Source: Roseovarius pacificus
Lineage (GTDB): Bacteria > Pseudomonadota > Alphaproteobacteria > Rhodobacterales > Rhodobacteraceae
NCBI RefSeq assembly: GCF_900142665.1
Contig: NZ_FRBR01000005.1
Span: forward strand, 124,001-188,000
DNA: 64,000 bases
Reading direction: 5' to 3'
Of the stretch, positions 44,492-53,172 are shown piece by piece; position 1 is the first letter of the stretch; each line of letters begins with the position of its first letter. A model generated the notes under the pieces. It was not told where the DNA came from. It ran no database searches and worked only from the letters and a program-made list of their open reading frames with translations. A program made the translations under genes and the position numbers.

Positions 44492-45111
44492 TCGGTGTGC
44501 TGGCGTCCGTCAGCGGAGTCACCGCTCTGCTCTATGGGGGATGGTTTTGTTTTCGTGACCCGTCGCTGTTGCGTTCGGCCATAAAAACTGGGGCCATTGG
44601 GGCGCTTGCCGTGTTGGCATCGTTGCATGGGGCCCCTGTTTTGCTGGTGTGCGCTCTGGCCCTGTCCGCGGTTGGCGATCTGGCCTTGTCGCGGTCGGGC
44701 GAGCGCGCCTTTCTGGTTGGCCTGTGCAGTTTCGCCCTGGCGCATGTCGCCTATATCGCGCTGTTTGCCGGGTTGGGGAGCGGGCTGCCGCCGCTTTTGC
44801 CCGCAATCGGGCTGATCCTCTATGCGATCGCGTCGGAAATCTGGCTGGCCCCCCATACCGGTGACATGAAATGGCCCGTGCGGGTTTACGTGGTGCTGAT
44901 CACCCTGATGGGGCTGGCCGCGCTGACGCTTCCCGGCGGGCTGAACGTGGCGTTGATCGGGGCGGGGGCGTTCATTGCGTCGGATACGCTTCTGGCCGTT
45001 CAGTTGTTTTGCCTCGATCCGGCCAGCCCGTTGCACCGGATTATCAGCCCGGCCTTGTGGGTGTTGTATTACGGCGCGCAGGGGCTGATCCTCTGGGCGG
45101 TTCTTGGCTGA
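44488..45111 (+). CDS. YhhN-family (lysoplasmalogenase-like) membrane protein
   Basis: The 207-residue protein has seven or eight hydrophobic spans with the YhhN hallmarks SAVGDLALSRSGERAFLVGLCSFALAHVAYI and GAFIASDTLLAV (conserved Asp pairs). Human TMEM86 relatives hydrolyse lysoplasmalogens; bacterial function is unproven. Its ATG overlaps the fdsB stop (ATGA), so it is coupled to a formate dehydrogenase gene with which it has no known link. Confidence 0.85.
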   Translation: MIGVLASVSGVTALLYGGWFCFRDPSLLRSAIKTGAIGALAVLASLHGAPVLLVCALALSAVGDLALSRSGERAFLVGLCSFALAHVAYIALFAGLGSGLPPLLPAIGLILYAIASEIWLAPHTGDMKWPVRVYVVLITLMGLAALTLPGGLNVALIGAGAFIASDTLLAVQLFCLDPASPLHRIISPALWVLYYGAQGLILWAVLG

Positions 45112-45170
45112 GTCTTCCATCTGCCGCCGTTCCGCATTAGGTGAAAGAAAAGCATCGGTGTGGGGGACGC

Positions 45171-46547
45171 ATGGCGTTTTTCAAGAAACTCAAGGATCGG
45201 TTGTTCAAGTCGTCGTCGAAGATCGAGGACGGTCTGGACGCGATTGTCGAAGACGGCGGGGAAGAGGAAGAGGCTGAAACCCCGGTTGCCGCGCAGCCCG
45301 AGCCCGAAACGCCCCCCGAACCCGACCCTGAACCTGACCCCGAGCCGACGCCGGAGCCAGAACCGGTGCCCGAACCGGAACCGGAACCCGAGCCCGCACC
45401 AGAACCTGCGCCGCAACCGGAGCCGATGCCCGTACCGCCCCCCGAACCGGCACCGCAACCGGAACCGGCCCCCGAGCCGCGCCCGCAGGAAGTGCCTGCG
45501 CCGCCTTCGGAAGTTCCCGCGCCTGCGCCAGCCGAGATGCCGGATGCCACCCCTCAGGAAGCCCCGGTCCGGGCGCCCGAACCGCAGCCCACGCCTGCGC
45601 CGCTGGAAATTCCCATTCAGACGCCGGAGAGCGATGTCTCAACGGCCAAGGCGGAAAAACCGGGTATTCTGGGCCGTCTTCTGGGGCGCAAGGAGGCAAA
45701 GACCGTCATTCGCCGTGTGCTGGATGACGACATGCTGGAACAGCTGGAAGAGTTGCTGATCACCGCCGATATGGGCGTGGATACCGCCCTGCGCGTCACG
45801 GCCAACATGGCCGAGGGGCGCATGGGCAAGAAACTGTCCACGCAGGAGATCAAGGAACTTCTGGCCGGGGAAATCAGCCGCATCATGGAGCCTGTGGCGC
45901 GGCCCATGCCGCTTTATCCCAGGACGCCGCAGGTGGTGCTGGTCGTGGGGGTCAACGGATCAGGCAAGACAACGACGATCGGCAAGTTGGCCAGCCAGTT
46001 CAAGGCCGCCGGGAAATCCGTGGTGATCGCTGCGGGCGATACGTTTCGCGCCGCAGCGGTGGAACAATTGCAAATCTGGGGCGACCGCGCCGGAGTGCCG
46101 GTGCTGACCGCGCCGGAGGGTTCGGACCCGGCGAGCCTGGCGTTTGACGCGATGGAAAAGGCGCAGGCGGACGGGGCCGATCTGTTGATGATCGATACGG
46201 CGGGCCGTTTGCAGAACCGCGCCGACCTGATGGAGGAACTGGCCAAGATCGTCCGCGTCATCCGCAAGAAAGACGAAACCGCGCCGCATAATACGCTGTT
46301 GGTGCTGGACGCCACGACGGGCCAGAATGCGCTGAGCCAGGTCGAGACCTTCCAGAAACTCGCCGATGTCAGCGGTCTGGTCATGACCAAGCTGGACGGC
46401 ACCGCCAAGGGCGGGGTTCTGGTGGCGCTGGCCGACAAGTTCGGTCTGCCCATTCACGCCATTGGCGTGGGCGAGCAGATCGACGATCTGGCCCCGTTCG
46501 ACCCCGAAGAGTTCGCCGCCGCGCTGACGGGACTGGAGCGGGAATGA
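45171..46547 (+). CDS. ftsY: Signal recognition particle receptor FtsY
   Basis: The 458-residue GTPase docks ribosome-SRP complexes at the membrane. A short basic start (FFKKLKDRLFKSSSK) suits membrane binding. Residues about 40-150 are an extreme Pro/Glu (PEPEP) linker. The N domain begins near 165 (ILGRLLGRKEAKTVIRRVLDDDMLEQLEELLI). The G domain has GVNGSGKTTTIGKLA (about 260-274), DTAGRLQNRADLMEEL and TKLDGTAKGG. The start is the ATG at 45171; the in-frame codon at 45141 gives no family sequence. It converges on the MgtC gene with one base between stops. Confidence 0.97.
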   Translation: MAFFKKLKDRLFKSSSKIEDGLDAIVEDGGEEEEAETPVAAQPEPETPPEPDPEPDPEPTPEPEPVPEPEPEPEPAPEPAPQPEPMPVPPPEPAPQPEPAPEPRPQEVPAPPSEVPAPAPAEMPDATPQEAPVRAPEPQPTPAPLEIPIQTPESDVSTAKAEKPGILGRLLGRKEAKTVIRRVLDDDMLEQLEELLITADMGVDTALRVTANMAEGRMGKKLSTQEIKELLAGEISRIMEPVARPMPLYPRTPQVVLVVGVNGSGKTTTIGKLASQFKAAGKSVVIAAGDTFRAAAVEQLQIWGDRAGVPVLTAPEGSDPASLAFDAMEKAQADGADLLMIDTAGRLQNRADLMEELAKIVRVIRKKDETAPHNTLLVLDATTGQNALSQVETFQKLADVSGLVMTKLDGTAKGGVLVALADKFGLPIHAIGVGEQIDDLAPFDPEEFAAALTGLERE

Positions 46548-46548
46548 G

Positions 46549-47061
46549 TCACTCCGGGGGTGTCGGGTTGTTGGTGCCCAGCCATTTTTCGAACAATCTG
46601 AGCACCAGCAGCACGACCAGCACAATCAGTGTTGCCATAACGGCCAGGGGAATCTGCCCCGATCCGCAAGCCAGGCCGATGGCCCCGGCCAGCCACATGG
46701 AGGCACCGGTTGTGATGTTGTGCACCTCGCCCCTGGACGTGAAGATGGTCCCGGCGGCCAGAAAGGCGACACCGGCGGTCACCGCCTCGATCAGGCGCAA
46801 GGGATCGACGCGCAGGGCTTCGTCGTCGCCGAACGGGATCGTGGCCAGTTGCTGGCTGACGATGATGAACAGGCAGGCGGCCATCGACACCAGCATGTGC
46901 GTGCGCAGCCCTGCCGGTTTGCGCAGCCATTCGCGCTCCATCCCGATGATGCCCCCCAAAAGCAGGGCCGCCGTCAGGCGCGCGGCGGAAACAACCGGGG
47001 GCACGCCGGAAAATGTGCCGGTGAATTCATTGGTGAAAGCGTCGAATGAAAATTCGTACAT
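46549..47061 (-). CDS. MgtC/SapB-family membrane protein
   Basis: The 170-residue protein has the MgtC N-terminal domain: RLTAALLLGGIIGMEREWLRKPAGLRTHMLVSMAAC, then AGVAFLAAGTIF and TTGASMWLAGAIGLACG, with about five membrane spans. MgtC in pathogens inhibits the F1Fo ATPase and helps survival at low Mg2+; free-living relatives are less known. It lacks the C-terminal ACT-like domain. It is divergent from a DMT transporter gene. Confidence 0.9.
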   Translation of the reverse strand: MYEFSFDAFTNEFTGTFSGVPPVVSAARLTAALLLGGIIGMEREWLRKPAGLRTHMLVSMAACLFIIVSQQLATIPFGDDEALRVDPLRLIEAVTAGVAFLAAGTIFTSRGEVHNITTGASMWLAGAIGLACGSGQIPLAVMATLIVLVVLLVLRLFEKWLGTNNPTPPE

Positions 47062-47130
47062 GCGGCCTCGAAATCGTGGTCATGGCAGGATCTGGCAACC
47101 CTATCACGAAATGCAAGGGGTGGCAGCGAC

Positions 47131-48039
47131 ATGACGCTGAGCGACTGGCTGCTCTCGCTGGAAGGGACGGAGGCAGGGCATCAACTGGCCCTTGCCCTGG
47201 CCGTGCTGGCGGCGCTGTTGCATGCGGTTTTCGGGGCCTTGCAGAAGGGGAAGCATGATCCGTGGCTCAGCCGTGGCGCCATCGACGGAAGCTATGGGAT
47301 CATGGCCGCGCCTTTCGCCCTGTTCGTGGTGCCGTGGCCGGAGCCGCATATGTGGCCGATCTTCGGCTGGGTGTTCCTGATCCATCTGAGTTACAAGATC
47401 CTTCAGGCACAGGCCTATACCAAGGGGGCCTACACGGTGGTCTATCCGGTGGTGCGCGGCACCAGCCCCTTGTTCACGGTGGTCGCGGCGTACCTGCTGT
47501 TTTCCGAAATCTTCACGCCGGTGCAATGGCTGGGCGTTGCGGTATTGCTGTCGGGGATATTCGGGCTGGCCGTCTATAACCTGCGCTATCTCGAGGTGAA
47601 CCGCGAAAACCTGCCGTCGGCTCTGATGCTGGCCGTGGCGACGGGGTTGTTCGTGGCGCTTTACACGACATATGACGCCTATGGCATCCGCGCTGCCGCC
47701 GATCCGTTTACCTTTCTGGCGTGGTTTTTCATGCTCGACGGGGTGGTTCTGCCGATCTATGCCTTTCTGCGGTGGCGGGCGATGCCTGCGCGGCCTGCGC
47801 CGGGGCCATTGTTCCTGCGCGGAATCGTGGGCGGTGTGGTGGCGTTCTTTTCGTTCGGGTCGATCCTGATGGCCACGCGGCTGGACAAGGTGGGAGAGGC
47901 GGCGGTGTTGCGCGAAACCTCGACCGTGTTTGCGGCCCTGATCGGCTGGCTGGTGCTGAAGGAAACAGTGGGACCGCGCCGGATCGCGTTGATGACGTTG
48001 ATCGCGGCTGGCGCTGTGATAGTTGAAATGGGCGGATAA
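47131..48039 (+). CDS. DMT-superfamily (EamA) transporter
   Basis: The 302-residue protein has ten hydrophobic spans in two repeats; characteristic parts are TVVYPVVRGTSPLFTVVAAYLLFSEIFTPVQWLGVAVLLSGI and, in the second half, LRETSTVFAALIGWLVLKE. It is probably an inner-membrane drug/metabolite transporter of unknown substrate. It precedes the YciB-type gene by 14 bases and likely shares its transcript. Confidence 0.87.
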   Translation: MTLSDWLLSLEGTEAGHQLALALAVLAALLHAVFGALQKGKHDPWLSRGAIDGSYGIMAAPFALFVVPWPEPHMWPIFGWVFLIHLSYKILQAQAYTKGAYTVVYPVVRGTSPLFTVVAAYLLFSEIFTPVQWLGVAVLLSGIFGLAVYNLRYLEVNRENLPSALMLAVATGLFVALYTTYDAYGIRAAADPFTFLAWFFMLDGVVLPIYAFLRWRAMPARPAPGPLFLRGIVGGVVAFFSFGSILMATRLDKVGEAAVLRETSTVFAALIGWLVLKETVGPRRIALMTLIAAGAVIVEMGG

Positions 48040-48053
48040 CAAAGAGGCCGGAC

Positions 48054-48659
48054 ATGAGCGAGCGCAAGATCAACCCGATGCTGAAAACAGGGCTGGAACT
48101 GGGCCCGATCCTGGGCTTTTTCGCTGCTTACCTGTGGCTCAAGGATCGGATTTTTACCATCGGCGGAACCGAATACGAGGGGTTCATCGTCGTTACCGCA
48201 GGGTTCATTCCGGTATTCCTTCTGGCGATGGGGCTGTTGTGGTGGCTGACCGGGCATTTGTCGAAAATGCAGGTGGTCACGGCGGTGCTGATCGTGGTGT
48301 TCGGGGGCATGAGCGTGTGGTTCAACGATCCGCGGTTTTTCAAGATGAAGCCGACGATCATCTATGTGCTGTTCGGCGGCGTTCTGATGGCCGGATTGTT
48401 GCGTGGCCAATCCTGGCTGCAATACGTGATGGAGGGCGTCATGCCGCTGACCGATCAGGGCTGGATGATTCTGACCAGGAGGCTGGCAGCGTTCTTTTTC
48501 GGCCTTGCGATTGCCAACGAACTGGTCTGGCGCCTGATGAGCGAAGAGGCCTGGGTTTATTTCAAGACGTTCGGCCTGACGGCGGCGATTTTCCTGTTTT
48601 TCATGGGGCAGGGCCGGTTGTTTCGCGATCATGGAACGCAGACGGACGATAACGGCTGA
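48054..48659 (+). CDS. yciB: YciB-type inner-membrane protein (septation protein A family)
   Basis: The 201-residue protein has five or six membrane spans with the family blocks LELGPILGFFAAY, IYVLFGGVLMAGLLRGQSWLQYVM, LTRRLAAFFFGLAIANELVWR and FKTFGLTAAIFLFF. YciB/IspZ proteins affect cell division and envelope synthesis in E. coli. An AAAGAGGCCGGACATG start gives a good ribosome site. Confidence 0.9.
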   Translation: MSERKINPMLKTGLELGPILGFFAAYLWLKDRIFTIGGTEYEGFIVVTAGFIPVFLLAMGLLWWLTGHLSKMQVVTAVLIVVFGGMSVWFNDPRFFKMKPTIIYVLFGGVLMAGLLRGQSWLQYVMEGVMPLTDQGWMILTRRLAAFFFGLAIANELVWRLMSEEAWVYFKTFGLTAAIFLFFMGQGRLFRDHGTQTDDNG

Positions 48660-48749
48660 CGTTACGTCACTTGCGGGCGGCTGTGAATTTCGTGGAAAAC
48701 TCACACGCTGGTCGGGATTTCGCCAGATTTCGCCCGTATCGCGAGAGGT

Positions 48750-49385
48750 ATGATTAAATCGACCTCCACCCGGTTGTGGTTCGCCGCCACCTCGATTCCG
48801 CCAATCCGGCCGGAGAATCTCCTTCCCCTCGTCATGATGCTGATCCTCTGGATCGTCATGCGCCAGACCGGCTTTTCCGAAGAGCGCGCATTTGTATCGT
48901 CGGTCGTGCTGGCCGAGGTCTACACGATCTGGCGGAACCTGCCGAATGCAGCGTATAGCTTGCGCAAGGTGCGTGAAGGCAGGCCCGCTCTGCTGCTCTG
49001 GCCGGTGCTGATCATGGTTTTGCTGGCAGGTGTGCAACTGGCGTTGAATGATCCTTTGGTGACGCAGCGCGTGGTGACGGGCTTTTGCTGCTTTTTCCTG
49101 ATCATCATGTTTCTTGGTATGCGGCGTGAACAGGATCTGCTGGAGCGTATCGTGCCGACACAGGGGGCCAATGCGCAACCGGTTCAACGGGTCAGCCTGT
49201 TGCGGGTGAATGCGCTTGCCGCGGCGGTCGTGATCATCGTCAATGAAATGCTGGTCGCTACGGAAACCCTGGCCGTCTGGATCACGGTGATCCCGGTGTT
49301 CGTGCTGTTCCTGCATGCATTCTACTGGTTCATGGTCCTGATGGTGCTGCCCATGGAAGAGCCGCTGGACGAAGGGGCGGCCTAG
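48750..49385 (+). CDS. Membrane protein of unknown function
   Basis: The 211-residue protein has six likely membrane spans (for example LLPLVMMLILWIVM, LLLWPVLIMVLLAGVQLAL, VVTGFCCFFLIIMFLGM, AVWITVIPVFVLFLHAFYWFMVLMVL). A cytoplasmic loop RREQDLLERIVPTQG is notable. I recognise no family. Its stop overlaps the convergent hydrolase stop by three bases. A promoter is likely in the 90-bp gap after yciB. Confidence 0.7.
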   Translation: MIKSTSTRLWFAATSIPPIRPENLLPLVMMLILWIVMRQTGFSEERAFVSSVVLAEVYTIWRNLPNAAYSLRKVREGRPALLLWPVLIMVLLAGVQLALNDPLVTQRVVTGFCCFFLIIMFLGMRREQDLLERIVPTQGANAQPVQRVSLLRVNALAAAVVIIVNEMLVATETLAVWITVIPVFVLFLHAFYWFMVLMVLPMEEPLDEGAA

Positions 49386-50350
49386 GGAAGGGCCGCCGTT
49401 TCCGGCGTTGCCACGGGCAGGATGCGCGGTGCAAGTTCCCGCAGCCGCGTCCAGTGCGGATCGGGCTGGTATGGCAGGGCGGTGCGCAATTTGCTTATCG
49501 GCCAGTCGTCGGGGTGGCGCAGAATGTCACGGTAAAACGGAAATACTCCGGGTCGCAGATAGGCGGACCAGTGACAGATGCGCGTTTTGGCGGGGGCGAT
49601 CGAAAACCCTGCCCGTGACAGCCGGGTCAGCGTCGCGGGATGATCCAATTGCAGGTTCAGTGTGTTGGGCAGGTCAGGCAGGCCACGCCCCAGGCTGCGG
49701 TTCTCGCGGAAACGGGCAGGCGGGATCAACCGCTCCAGCAGGAAGTCGAACAGGTCGTTTTCGCGTGTCGTGACATTGATGATTTCGGCGGTGCGCCCGG
49801 CATCCGTGGACAGCGCGGCCTTTGCGGTTTCGATGTACTCCGCGCCACACAGGAGGATCGCGCGCCTTATGCTGTCCTCTGGCAGATCGTGCAGGGCGCT
49901 CAGGACGACGCGGGCACCAAGAGAGTGCGCGATCAGGTGGATGGGCCTGCCGGGTGCGATTTGATGAATCATGTGGATCAGGCGGGCCAGGGAGTGACCT
50001 GCATTTCTGGCCTGTCGGTAGGCCTGCCAGATCGTGCCGCGCCCGGCCCAGCCGAAGGCGATGCCAAGACCTTCGCCGCGATGGCCTGCACCATAGCCAA
50101 GGTAACGTGGCCAACTGAGCGTTTTCCAGCACCGGCTGAGTGGCGAAAGCGACAGGATGTGATTATGCGGGCAATCCAGCCCTTGTCCGGGGGCGAACTT
50201 GAATCCGTGTGTCATGATGATGATTGGCCCCTGTGCGCGCAAGGCCTGCGTCAGGGATGGACGCAAGGGCCGGGGCGTTCCGTGCAAGGCTGGCCCCTCG
50301 GGTCCGGCATTGATTTGCAAAAACGGCATGCGATCAGGTTCCCACAACAT
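49382..50350 (-). CDS. Alpha/beta hydrolase
   Basis: The 322-residue protein has an alpha/beta-hydrolase core: the oxyanion-hole strand PIIIMTHGFKFAPG, then HLIAHSLGARVVLSAL with nucleophile elbow AHSLG (Ser). ILLCGAEYIETAKAAL and a probable Asp/His pair follow later (ENDLFDFLLERL; CHWSAYLRPGVFPFYRDILRH). It may be an esterase or lipase; the substrate is unknown. The ATG at 50350 has GAGAGG eight bases before; an ATG at 50329 is possible. Confidence 0.72.
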   Translation of the reverse strand: MLWEPDRMPFLQINAGPEGPALHGTPRPLRPSLTQALRAQGPIIIMTHGFKFAPGQGLDCPHNHILSLSPLSRCWKTLSWPRYLGYGAGHRGEGLGIAFGWAGRGTIWQAYRQARNAGHSLARLIHMIHQIAPGRPIHLIAHSLGARVVLSALHDLPEDSIRRAILLCGAEYIETAKAALSTDAGRTAEIINVTTRENDLFDFLLERLIPPARFRENRSLGRGLPDLPNTLNLQLDHPATLTRLSRAGFSIAPAKTRICHWSAYLRPGVFPFYRDILRHPDDWPISKLRTALPYQPDPHWTRLRELAPRILPVATPETAALP

Positions 50351-50449
50351 CTTGTGGCCTCTCGATAGGAAACACATACGAAACTTTCTTGAAGCGCAGG
50401 TTAAACCCGCGTGACGGTGTTGACCTGCAACAGCAGGGCCGCTAATCCG

Positions 50450-50508
50450 GTTCGCGTGGCGATTTGTTACCGGATTGCGGGCCACGTTAAACAACACCGC
50501 TAAAGAGG
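50450..50508 (+). promoter_or_regulatory. SAM-II riboswitch
   Basis: CGTGGC at 50455-50460 pairs with GCCACG at 50481-50486 (P1). Between them lie GATTTGTTACCGGATTGC, and after them TTAAACAACACCGCTAAAGAGG, matching the SAM-II pseudoknot class typical of alphaproteobacterial met genes. The 3' end includes an AAAGAGG ribosome site. It precedes metZ, so SAM should repress methionine synthesis. Confidence 0.9.
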
Positions 50509-50513
50509 TCAGG

Positions 50514-50597
50514 ATGAAAGCCCCCTTTCGCTTGACCGCGTCGGGGGTTTTTTTATTGGGGCCTGCATGGCCCATGGAGATCGGATATGGACAGTGA
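50514..50597 (+). CDS. Possible 27-residue leader peptide before metZ
   Basis: An ATG five bases after the SAM-II GAGG site opens a 27-codon frame (MKAPFRLTASGVFLLGPAW and on) that ends with TGA at 50595-50597, 11 bases inside metZ. The coding stretch also spans a terminator-like hairpin. It could couple translation from the riboswitch to metZ or be accidental. Confidence 0.35.
   Translation: MKAPFRLTASGVFLLGPAWPMEIGYGQ
50517..50554 (+). terminator. Terminator-like hairpin between SAM-II and metZ
   Basis: A 9-bp stem, 50517-50525 with 50543-50551 (one G-U pair), is followed by a T-rich run, 33 bases before metZ. It may give SAM-II a transcription-termination output. Confidence 0.65.
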
Positions 50598-51780
50598 ATG
50601 GAAAGCACGCACCAAACTGGTGCATGGCGGTACGCGGCGCAGCCAGTGGAACGAGGTCAGCGAAGCGATTTTCCTGACGCAAGGGTTCGTTTACGAAACG
50701 GCCGAGCAGGCCGAGGCGCGTTTTCTGAACGCGGGACCGGATGAGTATATCTATGCCCGGTATGGCAATCCCACCGTGGCCATGTTCGAGGAGCGGATCG
50801 CGGCCCTCGAAGGGGCCGAAGACGCCTTTGCCACGGCCAGCGGCATGGCGGCGGTCAGCGGCGCGCTGACCTCGATGCTCAGGGCCGGGGATCACGTGGT
50901 TTCGGCGCGGGCGCTGTTCGGATCGTGCCTATATGTTCTGGAGGAAATCCTGACGCGCTATGGCGTCGAGGTGACATTTGTCGACGGCACCGATCTGGAG
51001 CAGTGGCGCGACGCCATCCGCGAGGACACCACGGCGGTATTTTTCGAATCGGTGGCCAACCCGACATTGGACGTTGTCGATTTGCAGGGCGTCGCGGAAA
51101 TTGCCCATGCGGTCGGGGCGACCGTCATTGTGGACAATGTCTTTGCCACGCCGGTGTTTTCGCGCGCGATCGAACAGGGGGCCGATGTGGTGGTCTATTC
51201 GGCGACCAAGCATATCGACGGGCAGGGCCGCGCCCTTGGCGGCGTGATCCTTGGCACGCGCGACTTTATTCGCGGCACGCTCGAGCCCTACATGAAGCAC
51301 ACCGGCGGGTCGATGTCGCCGTTCACGGCGTGGATCATGCTCAAGGGGCTGGAAACGATCTCGCTGCGGGTCCGGGCGCAGGCCGACAGCGCATTGGCCA
51401 TTGCCGAGGCGTTGCAGGGGCAAGCCGGGCTGGCACGGGTGATTTATCCGGGGCATCCGTCGCATGCCCAATACGATCTGGTGCAGCGTCAGATGGGCAA
51501 GGGCGGCACGGTGATCGCACTGGAGCTTGAAGGCGGGCAACCGGCGGCGTTCCGGTTCCTGAATGCGTTACAGATCGTTCTGATCTCCAACAACCTTGGG
51601 GATGCCAAATCCATCGCGACCCATCCCGCAACCACCACCCATCAGCGGTTGCCCGATGACCAGAAAGTGGCGCTTGGCATCACGCCGGGGCTGGTGCGCT
51701 TGTCGGTGGGGATCGAAGATACCGAAGACCTGGTGGCCGATATCGTGCAAGCCGTGGCCGCCGCGCAGGCCGGGAAATGA
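50587..51780 (+). CDS. metZ: O-succinylhomoserine sulfhydrylase
   Basis: The 397-residue PLP enzyme makes homocysteine from O-succinylhomoserine and sulfide. The lysine is K208 in YSATKHIDGQGRALGG. Other blocks are YARYGNPTVAMFEERIAALEGAE, ATASGMAAVSGAL, DNVFATPVFSRAIEQGAD and the C-terminal TTTHQRL. The start ETAEQAEARF and the length fit MetZ rather than MetY. The ATG has GGAG eleven bases before. Its SAM-II leader points to methionine control. The window therefore has both sulfhydrylase types. Confidence 0.95.
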   Translation: MDSEWKARTKLVHGGTRRSQWNEVSEAIFLTQGFVYETAEQAEARFLNAGPDEYIYARYGNPTVAMFEERIAALEGAEDAFATASGMAAVSGALTSMLRAGDHVVSARALFGSCLYVLEEILTRYGVEVTFVDGTDLEQWRDAIREDTTAVFFESVANPTLDVVDLQGVAEIAHAVGATVIVDNVFATPVFSRAIEQGADVVVYSATKHIDGQGRALGGVILGTRDFIRGTLEPYMKHTGGSMSPFTAWIMLKGLETISLRVRAQADSALAIAEALQGQAGLARVIYPGHPSHAQYDLVQRQMGKGGTVIALELEGGQPAAFRFLNALQIVLISNNLGDAKSIATHPATTTHQRLPDDQKVALGITPGLVRLSVGIEDTEDLVADIVQAVAAAQAGK

Positions 51781-51876
51781 TCCGGAGTGTCGGTTCCGGC
51801 GTACTTCCTTTCGAAATTGGAAATACGCCAGCGGCGTGATTAGATATCACGGGCACCATAGAGCAAGGGGCCGGAA

Positions 51877-52977
51877 ATGAACGTTCATACGCGGGAACCG
51901 TCGGATATGCCGGATCGTGAAGAAGCCAGGGCGGCGCTTGAGCGTCTGCGCGCGTGGGCCGAAAAGGTCACGCCCGAAGAGGTGGCCGATCTCGACCCGG
52001 CCATCGCGCGCCTTTTGCCGGGGCGGCAAAGCGTGAACTATCCCGATCTGGTACGTGTGTATGACGACGGGTTCGAAGCGGGCGATGCCTACAGGGCCAC
52101 GATGCCCGATTTGCAGAATGGCCCCAGCTCGCTGATCCGTGGCGCGAAAAAGCAGTTGCAGCATGTCGGCATCTCGAATTTCCGTCTGCCCATCCGTTTC
52201 CATACCCGCGATGATGGCGACCTGTCGCTGGAAACCAGCGTGACGGGTACGGTCAGCCTTGAGGCCGGCAAGAAGGGCATCAACATGTCGCGCATCATGC
52301 GCAGCTTTTACCGCCATGCGGAAAAGACCTTCAGTTTCGAGGTGATGGAGGCCGCGCTGGACGATTATATCAGCGATCTGGAAACCATCGACGCGCGCCT
52401 TCAGATGCGGTTTTCCTACCCGGCCAGGGTGAAATCCCTGCGCTCGGGGCTGGAGGGCTATCAGTATTACGATATCGCGATGGAACTGGTCGAACGGGAC
52501 GGTCAGCGGCGCAAGTTCATGCATCTGGATTATGTCTATTCCTCGACCTGCCCGTGTTCGCTGGAACTCAGTGAACATGCCCGGCAGGCGCGTGGGCGGC
52601 TGGCGACACCGCATTCGCAGCGTTCGGTTGCGCGCATTTCGGTCGAATCCAAAGGCGATGACATTTTGTGGTTCGAAGACCTGATCGACATCGCACGCAG
52701 CGCGGTGCCGACCGAAACGCAGGTCATGGTGAAGCGCGAAGACGAACAGGCGTTTGCGGAACTCAACGCCGCGAATCCGATCTTCGTCGAGGATGCCACC
52801 CGGCTGTTTTGCGAGAAACTGCACAATGAGCCGCGTATCGGGGATTTCCGGGTGATCGCCAGCCATCAGGAAAGCCTGCACAGCCATGATGCCGTCAGCG
52901 TCCTGACCGAAGGCACGACCTTTGCCGCCGACAGCATCGACCCCAAGCTGTTCAATACGCTGTTTCACGTCGGCTAG
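51877..52977 (+). CDS. folE2: GTP cyclohydrolase FolE2 (type IB)
   Basis: The 366-residue enzyme makes dihydroneopterin triphosphate for folate. Family blocks are SVNYPDLVRVYDDG, GKKGINMSRIMRSFYRHAEKTFSF, YSSTCPCSLELSEHAR (catalytic Cys in CPCS) and HNEPRIGDFRVIASHQESLHSHDAVS. FolE2 can use metals other than zinc. A TTGGAA-N18-TAGATA stretch in the 96-bp leader could be a promoter. No Zur box was recognised. Confidence 0.96.
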   Translation: MNVHTREPSDMPDREEARAALERLRAWAEKVTPEEVADLDPAIARLLPGRQSVNYPDLVRVYDDGFEAGDAYRATMPDLQNGPSSLIRGAKKQLQHVGISNFRLPIRFHTRDDGDLSLETSVTGTVSLEAGKKGINMSRIMRSFYRHAEKTFSFEVMEAALDDYISDLETIDARLQMRFSYPARVKSLRSGLEGYQYYDIAMELVERDGQRRKFMHLDYVYSSTCPCSLELSEHARQARGRLATPHSQRSVARISVESKGDDILWFEDLIDIARSAVPTETQVMVKREDEQAFAELNAANPIFVEDATRLFCEKLHNEPRIGDFRVIASHQESLHSHDAVSVLTEGTTFAADSIDPKLFNTLFHVG

Positions 52978-53172
52978 GTCGTTTTCAGAACCTCGTTTTT
53001 CCGGTTTGCCCGGTTTTTGTGCCATGGAGCGCATTCTTGCGTTTGAAATGGGCGTCTGGCGGTTCTGTCGACCGGCGGAATGGTGCGCGTGGGCGGGACC
53101 GGGCCGGTCTGCGTTACCGTTTTGTCATCCGGTGCGGATACGCGTCGGAATGGGCATAACAGGGAAAGGATC

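Noticed and set aside
49382-50608. A longer start for the alpha/beta hydrolase at 50608
   Set aside because: The extra part would cover the SAM-II riboswitch and terminator on the other strand and has no hydrolase sequence.
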